Shown here piece by piece: positions 7,064 to 8,787 of a DNA stretch of 8,787 bases (positions are counted from its first letter, which is position 1; each line of letters starts with the position of its first letter). This DNA comes from Methanobacteriota archaeon (lineage in GTDB: Archaea; Altiarchaeota; Altiarchaeia; IMC4; QMZM01). Below the pieces are notes generated by a model that ran no database searches, was not told the DNA's origin, and saw nothing but the letters and a program-made list of their open reading frames with translations. Position numbers and translations under genes: made by a program. The DNA lies in the NCBI GenBank assembly GCA_903930485.1, contig CAIYYO010000154.1, forward strand, positions 1 through 8,787, given 5' to 3'.

Positions 7064-7080
7064 TTTCCCAATATATTTCC

Positions 7081-7905
7081 ATGAAGAACCCGTCTCCGTT
7101 GCTTTTGGGAATACTGTTATTGGCCGCGTCGGTCTACGCCGAGCCGTCGGTGACTATCGTCGCAAACTCCATCGACCTGGCATTGAACGCCGGATACATC
7201 GATAACCTCCGCGCATCCGGGATCAACTCCACAACCATCGCCGCATCCGAGCTTCCGTCGCATAAGGAAGACCCCAACATCTACTTCCTCGGAGGCCAGA
7301 ACGCACCGGAAGGCATAGGCAAAATAGTCGGAGACCTGCTCACAGACTCCGAGAAAAGTGACGTCACGGCCTCGCACGACGCAAAGACGATCGTAATAAT
7401 AGCCAACCAGTGGGCTCCCCACCAAAAAGTGATGATCTTCGCGGGCTATGAAAAAGAGCAGACCCGTAAAGCCTTCGGAGACGCTCAGGGAGACGTCATG
7501 AAGTCTTTGAGGTTCAGCGACAGCAATTATCCCCAGAACAATACCGCAACAGAGGCAGCGGTTCCGCCGCTCGACGCGACCCAGCCGTTCACCGAAGTCA
7601 CGGCGCAGGAAGCCTACGCCATAACAAAAAACGTCCCTGACCTGAAGATCATCGACGTTAGGGGCGCGCCGCTGTACGATGCCGGACACATACCCGGCGC
7701 AGTCAACATGCCGGTCAGGGAGCTCACGGCGAACGTGGGCACCCTCAGCAAGGATACGACGTATCTGCTATACTGCGGAGGCAACAGCGAAAGCATCAAG
7801 GCCGGCACGGTCATGGCCTCCGAAGGATTCAAGAAGATCTACAGGCTGGTGGACGGCTACATGGCGTGGAGGAAGGCGGGGTATCCGAGGGAAGTCACAA
7901 AATAA
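7081..7905 (+). CDS. Secreted two-domain protein with C-terminal rhodanese domain
   Basis: A 274-residue protein beginning with a clear signal peptide (MKNPSPLLLGILLLAASVYA, probable cut after residue 20). Residues about 22-145 form an alpha/beta domain with VTIVANSIDLALN, IYFLGGQNAPEGIGKIVGDLL and MIFAGYEKEQTRKA. This resembles a domain I associate with archaeal surface proteins (the S-layer-like GGP...AGY-TR pattern), from memory only. A Thr/Asn/Pro linker (150-172) precedes a rhodanese domain (173-272): KIIDVRGAPLYDAGHIPGAVNMP, then the active-site loop YCGGNSES with Cys232, and VDGYMAWRKAGYP. The active Cys is present, so sulfurtransferase activity is possible outside the membrane. The start at 7081 is chosen for the signal peptide; the frame is open upstream to 7027. 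Confidence 0.88.
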   Translation: MKNPSPLLLGILLLAASVYAEPSVTIVANSIDLALNAGYIDNLRASGINSTTIAASELPSHKEDPNIYFLGGQNAPEGIGKIVGDLLTDSEKSDVTASHDAKTIVIIANQWAPHQKVMIFAGYEKEQTRKAFGDAQGDVMKSLRFSDSNYPQNNTATEAAVPPLDATQPFTEVTAQEAYAITKNVPDLKIIDVRGAPLYDAGHIPGAVNMPVRELTANVGTLSKDTTYLLYCGGNSESIKAGTVMASEGFKKIYRLVDGYMAWRKAGYPREVTK

Positions 7906-7955
7906 ATGATTTAGGTTCCCTTTCTCGACAAAATCGGAATCCAGCTAACGTAACC

Positions 7956-7985
7956 GTGGGGTCTTCAGACCCCACACTTCTTTCT
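7956..7985 (+). terminator. Hairpin plus pyrimidine tract after the rhodanese gene
   Basis: GTGGGGTCT and AGACCCCAC (7956-7964 and 7967-7975) form a perfect 9-bp inverted repeat around a two-base centre (or 8 bp with a TTCA loop). The pyrimidine tract ACTTCTTTCTTTT follows directly. It lies 50 bp beyond the stop and reads like an intrinsic-type terminator; archaea do not usually need the hairpin. Confidence 0.5.
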
Positions 7986-8007
7986 TTTGGGGTCATGAGC
8001 ACTTTTC

Positions 8008-8053
8008 TTTCTTGTCAAGAAATGCCGCCTAAGGGCATACCAGCGCGAGCTGG
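8008..8053. repeat. Three consecutive small hairpins in the rhodanese/tRNA-Met spacer
   Basis: TTTCTT/AAGAAA (8008-8022), ATGCC/GGCAT (8022-8038) and CCAGC-GCGA-GCTGG (8040-8053, a GNRA tetraloop) follow each other with almost no gaps. The motif GGGGTC recurs at 7958, 7989 and 8060. On the minus strand this is the 3' trailer of tRNA-Met, and CTTTTTG (8054-8060) there could end transcription. No open reading frame of interest is present between 7906 and 8067. Confidence 0.4.
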
Positions 8054-8067
8054 CAAAAAGGGGTCTT

Positions 8068-8199
8068 TGCCGAGGGCGGGACTTGAACCCACGACTTCCA
8101 CGTATCTCCGCTCTGGTCTTTTTGAGCGCCAAATCATTGTGAGTCCTTTCGGGCCCGGGCTTATGAGCGTGGCACTCTAACCAGCTGAGCTACCTCGGC
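8068..8199 (-). tRNA. tRNA-Met(CAT), elongator type, with 58-nt intron
   Basis: The mature form is 74 nt with a complete cloverleaf. The acceptor is GCCGAGG/CCTCGGC, the D-stem GCTC/GAGT, the anticodon stem CCACG/CGTGG around loop CTCATAA, the T-stem GTGGG/CCCGC with loop TTCAAGT, and the discriminator A. CCA is not encoded. Anticodon CAT plus A73 and a G1-C72 pair fit elongator tRNA-Met; a tRNA-Ile with modified CAT is the alternative, and the initiator is unlikely. The intron (8104-8161) interrupts after position 37. The leader on the minus strand contains a sequence complementary to the 5' acceptor strand. Divergent from tRNA-Tyr. Confidence 0.93.
8104..8161 (-). other. Intron of tRNA-Met at position 37/38
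   Basis: A 58-nt intron. The 3' site fits a bulge-helix-bulge: GAG before the bulge AT|A can pair with C32-T33-C34, and the 5' bulge is T36-A37|A. The fourth pair of the usual 4-bp helix is an A-G mismatch, so the motif is slightly relaxed. Inside are CC-GAAA-GG and a perfect CGCTC/GAGCG hairpin. The same GAGCG could also pair with positions 30-34 of the tRNA. No C/D-box motifs are present. Confidence 0.85.
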
Positions 8200-8218
8200 T
8201 TGTTGTATTCTCTTCCCC

Positions 8219-8259
8219 CAAGCCGAGATGAGCGACCCAATGGGCGCATTCACCTCGGC
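8219..8259 (-). promoter_or_regulatory. Leader hairpin and anti-acceptor sequence upstream of tRNA-Met
   Basis: On the minus strand, 8259-8222 folds into a long hairpin: GCCGAG/CTCGGC, then GTGA/TCAT including a G-T pair, GCG/CGC and CCC/GGG around ATT, with only two small bulges. The 3' arm CTCGGCTTG (8227-8219) is also a perfect 9-base complement of CAAGCCGAG (8202-8194), which contains the first six bases of the tRNA. The hairpin and the leader-tRNA pairing exclude each other. A TATA-like TTTTAACAT (minus, about 8263-8271) could start transcription within or just before the element. Confidence 0.5.
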
Positions 8260-8300
8260 GTTATGTTAAAACTAGGTTTTGGTAGGTTAGAATTGGGGGC

Positions 8301-8312
8301 TATATATTTAAA
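8301..8312 (+). promoter_or_regulatory. TATA box for tRNA-Tyr
   Basis: TATATATTTAAA is the strongest TATA-like element in the window. Its centre is about 36 bp before the tRNA 5' end, giving a predicted leader of roughly 5-10 nt. Confidence 0.7.
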
Positions 8313-8380
8313 TTTTGAATCCGTATAGATTAGATTATAAACCCGTCTTAGCGTAGCTTGGTTAACGCGGCCGGCTGTAG

Positions 8381-8540
8381 TTTGTCCAAGAGTCCTTAAA
8401 GGCTCTTTTCGGCCCGCATGATCGATACAGTTCGCAGGTTATCTGTCTTGTGTTGGAAAACAAGTGAAAAGCAGGTACCGGCAGACCAGGAGATCCATAG
8501 GATCTAAGGTTCTTCCGGTCCCCAACCAGGAAAAGCAGTG
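8381..8540 (+). other. Intron of tRNA-Tyr, with internal duplicate of its 3' splice region
   Basis: A 160-nt intron with several local hairpins. AAGAG/CTCTT at 8388-8407 encloses CCTTAAAGG, and CTTGT/ACAAG pairs at 8447-8464. A larger stem at 8477-8519 runs ACCGG/CCGGT with AGATCC-ATA-GGATCT at its tip (8491-8505). Bases 8466-8487 repeat bases 8530-8551 with 20 of 22 identical. The copy includes the GCAG helix strand, the bulge and the first 11 bases of the 3' exon. Inner pairing of TTGTCC (8382-8387) with GGAAAA (8529-8534) extends the true splice motif with one mismatch. Confidence 0.85.
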
Positions 8541-8551
8541 ACCGGCAGACC
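8466..8551 (+). repeat. Direct repeat pair of 22 nt, 64 bp apart, spanning the tRNA-Tyr 3' splice site
   Basis: Copies at 8466-8487 and 8530-8551 share GAAAAGCAG and ACCGGCAGACC and differ only at the two bases between them (GT against TG). The second copy crosses the intron-exon boundary at 8540/8541. Confidence 0.9.
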
Positions 8552-8581
8552 CCCGGTTCAAATCCGGGAGACGGGATTATC

Positions 8582-8590
8582 ATATTTTAG
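8582..8590 (+). promoter_or_regulatory. Possible TATA box for tRNA-Asp
   Basis: ATATTTTAG lies about 36 bp before tRNA-Asp and 5 bp after tRNA-Tyr. The two tRNAs are only 45 bp apart, so a shared transcript is equally possible. Confidence 0.4.
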
Positions 8591-8621
8591 GCCAAAAAGC
8601 AATTAATTAAACCATATAGAC

Positions 8622-8694
8622 GCCCTGATAGTGTAGCGGCCTATCATGCAAGCCTGTCGAGTTTGCGACTCGGGTTCGAATCCCGATCGGGGCG
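8622..8694 (+). tRNA. tRNA-Asp(GTC)
   Basis: A 73-nt intronless tRNA. The acceptor is GCCCTGA/TCGGGGC, with one G-T pair. The D-arm GTGTAGCGGCCTATCAT is typical of archaeal tRNA-Asp, and the anticodon stem CAAGC/GTTTG surrounds CTGTCGA with anticodon GTC. The T-stem is TCGGG/CCCGA with loop TTCGAAT, and the discriminator is G as expected for Asp. CCA is not encoded. Confidence 0.95.
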
Positions 8695-8702
8695 AAGCCC
8701 AA

Positions 8703-8779
8703 AGGGTTAAACACCCTAAACGGCTCTAAAAAAAAAGACAAGCCGCTGCATGTTGGTTTATCATGAAACCGATATGCAG
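8703..8779. repeat. Three adjacent hairpins at the right edge
   Basis: AGGGT/ACCCT (8703-8717), CGGCT/AGCCG with an A9-containing loop (8721-8745), and directly after it a 14-bp stem 8746-8759 with 8766-8779 (CTGCATGTTGGTTT against AAACCGATATGCAG, two G-T pairs) around ATCATG. Two reading frames open to the window end start here (ATG at 8750 or 8763), with no ribosome site, so a gene start is possible but unproven. Confidence 0.45.
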
Positions 8780-8787
8780 TCCGAGAT

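Larger units (their letters stand above)
8342..8576 (+). tRNA. tRNA-Tyr(GTA) with 160-nt intron
   Basis: The exons 8342-8380 and 8541-8576 join to a 75-nt tRNA. The acceptor is CCCGTCT/AGACGGG with the C1-G72 pair that marks archaeal tRNA-Tyr, and the discriminator is A. The D-stem is GCGT/ACGC, the anticodon stem GCCGG/CCGGC around CTGTAGA with anticodon GTA, and the T-stem CCCGG/CCGGG with loop TTCAAAT. No CCA is encoded. The intron follows G37, the canonical place, but is very long for an archaeal tRNA intron. The bulge-helix-bulge is good: CTGT (32-35) pairs with GCAG (8535-8538), with bulges AG|T and TG|A. An extra copy of the 3' exon start lies inside the intron. Confidence 0.93.

Noticed and set aside
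6966..7082. Longer N-terminus for the ABC ATPase starting at 7082
   Set aside because: The 39 extra residues do not resemble the family, and the extension overlaps the divergent rhodanese promoter and start.
8104..8161. C/D-box guide RNA inside the tRNA-Met intron (also considered for the tRNA-Tyr intron, 8381-8540)
   Set aside because: ATGATT and ATGATCGA only weakly resemble box C, and no CTGA box D or D' is correctly placed.
7866..8180. 104-residue + strand reading frame
   Set aside because: It overlaps the rhodanese 3' end in another frame and runs antisense through tRNA-Met (GLEPTTST again marks a T-arm).
8362..8583. 73-residue minus-strand reading frame (MIIPSPGFEPG...)
   Set aside because: It is the antisense of tRNA-Tyr and its intron; the PGFEPG string is the usual translation of an antisense T-arm.
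1..8787. CRISPR array, insertion sequence, rRNA or phage genes
   Set aside because: No regularly spaced repeats, transposase, integrase or rRNA sequence could be seen on either strand.

Overview
The window reads as archaeal chromosome. Two tRNA genes carry introns at the archaeal 37/38 position with bulge-helix-bulge-like junctions, no tRNA encodes CCA, and tRNA-Tyr has the archaeal C1-G72 pair. A/T-rich TATA-like boxes sit about 20-45 bp ahead of several starts, and some genes use GGAGG-type ribosome sites while others look leaderless. Arg codons are mostly AGG/AGA and Ile is often ATA. GC is moderate. I cannot place it to genus; a euryarchaeal (methanogen-like) or related lineage is a guess from gene content.

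Left part (1-2698, + strand): the 3' end of a DUF2207-type membrane protein with a Gly-rich tail; then a cysteine-rich AbrB-type regulator whose stop codon overlaps the start of arsM (arsenite S-adenosylmethyltransferase); then a DODA/LigB-type ring-opening dioxygenase 11 bp after arsM. The regulator and arsM form a translationally coupled pair for arsenic (possibly also mercury) handling. Their promoter carries phased CTGATT repeats.

Middle part (2693-6965): a DrrAB-like ABC exporter split in two on the minus strand. The ATPase is at 5994-6965 and the ABC-2 permease at 2693-3463. Between them are a small two-helix membrane protein (minus) and a + strand three-gene cassette with overlapping stop/start codons: a GNAT acetyltransferase, a DUF2156 (MprF C-terminal-like) protein and a class I SAM methyltransferase.

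Right part (7081-8787): a secreted two-domain protein with a C-terminal rhodanese domain, followed by a hairpin-rich 160 bp spacer; then tRNA-Met(CAT) on minus with a 58-nt intron, tRNA-Tyr(GTA) on plus with a 160-nt intron, and intronless tRNA-Asp(GTC). The tRNA-Tyr intron contains a near-perfect second copy of its own 3' splice region. The tRNA-Met leader contains a segment able to pair with the tRNA's 5' acceptor strand. These two RNA observations are the most unusual things here. The last 90 bp hold three adjacent hairpins and perhaps the start of another gene.
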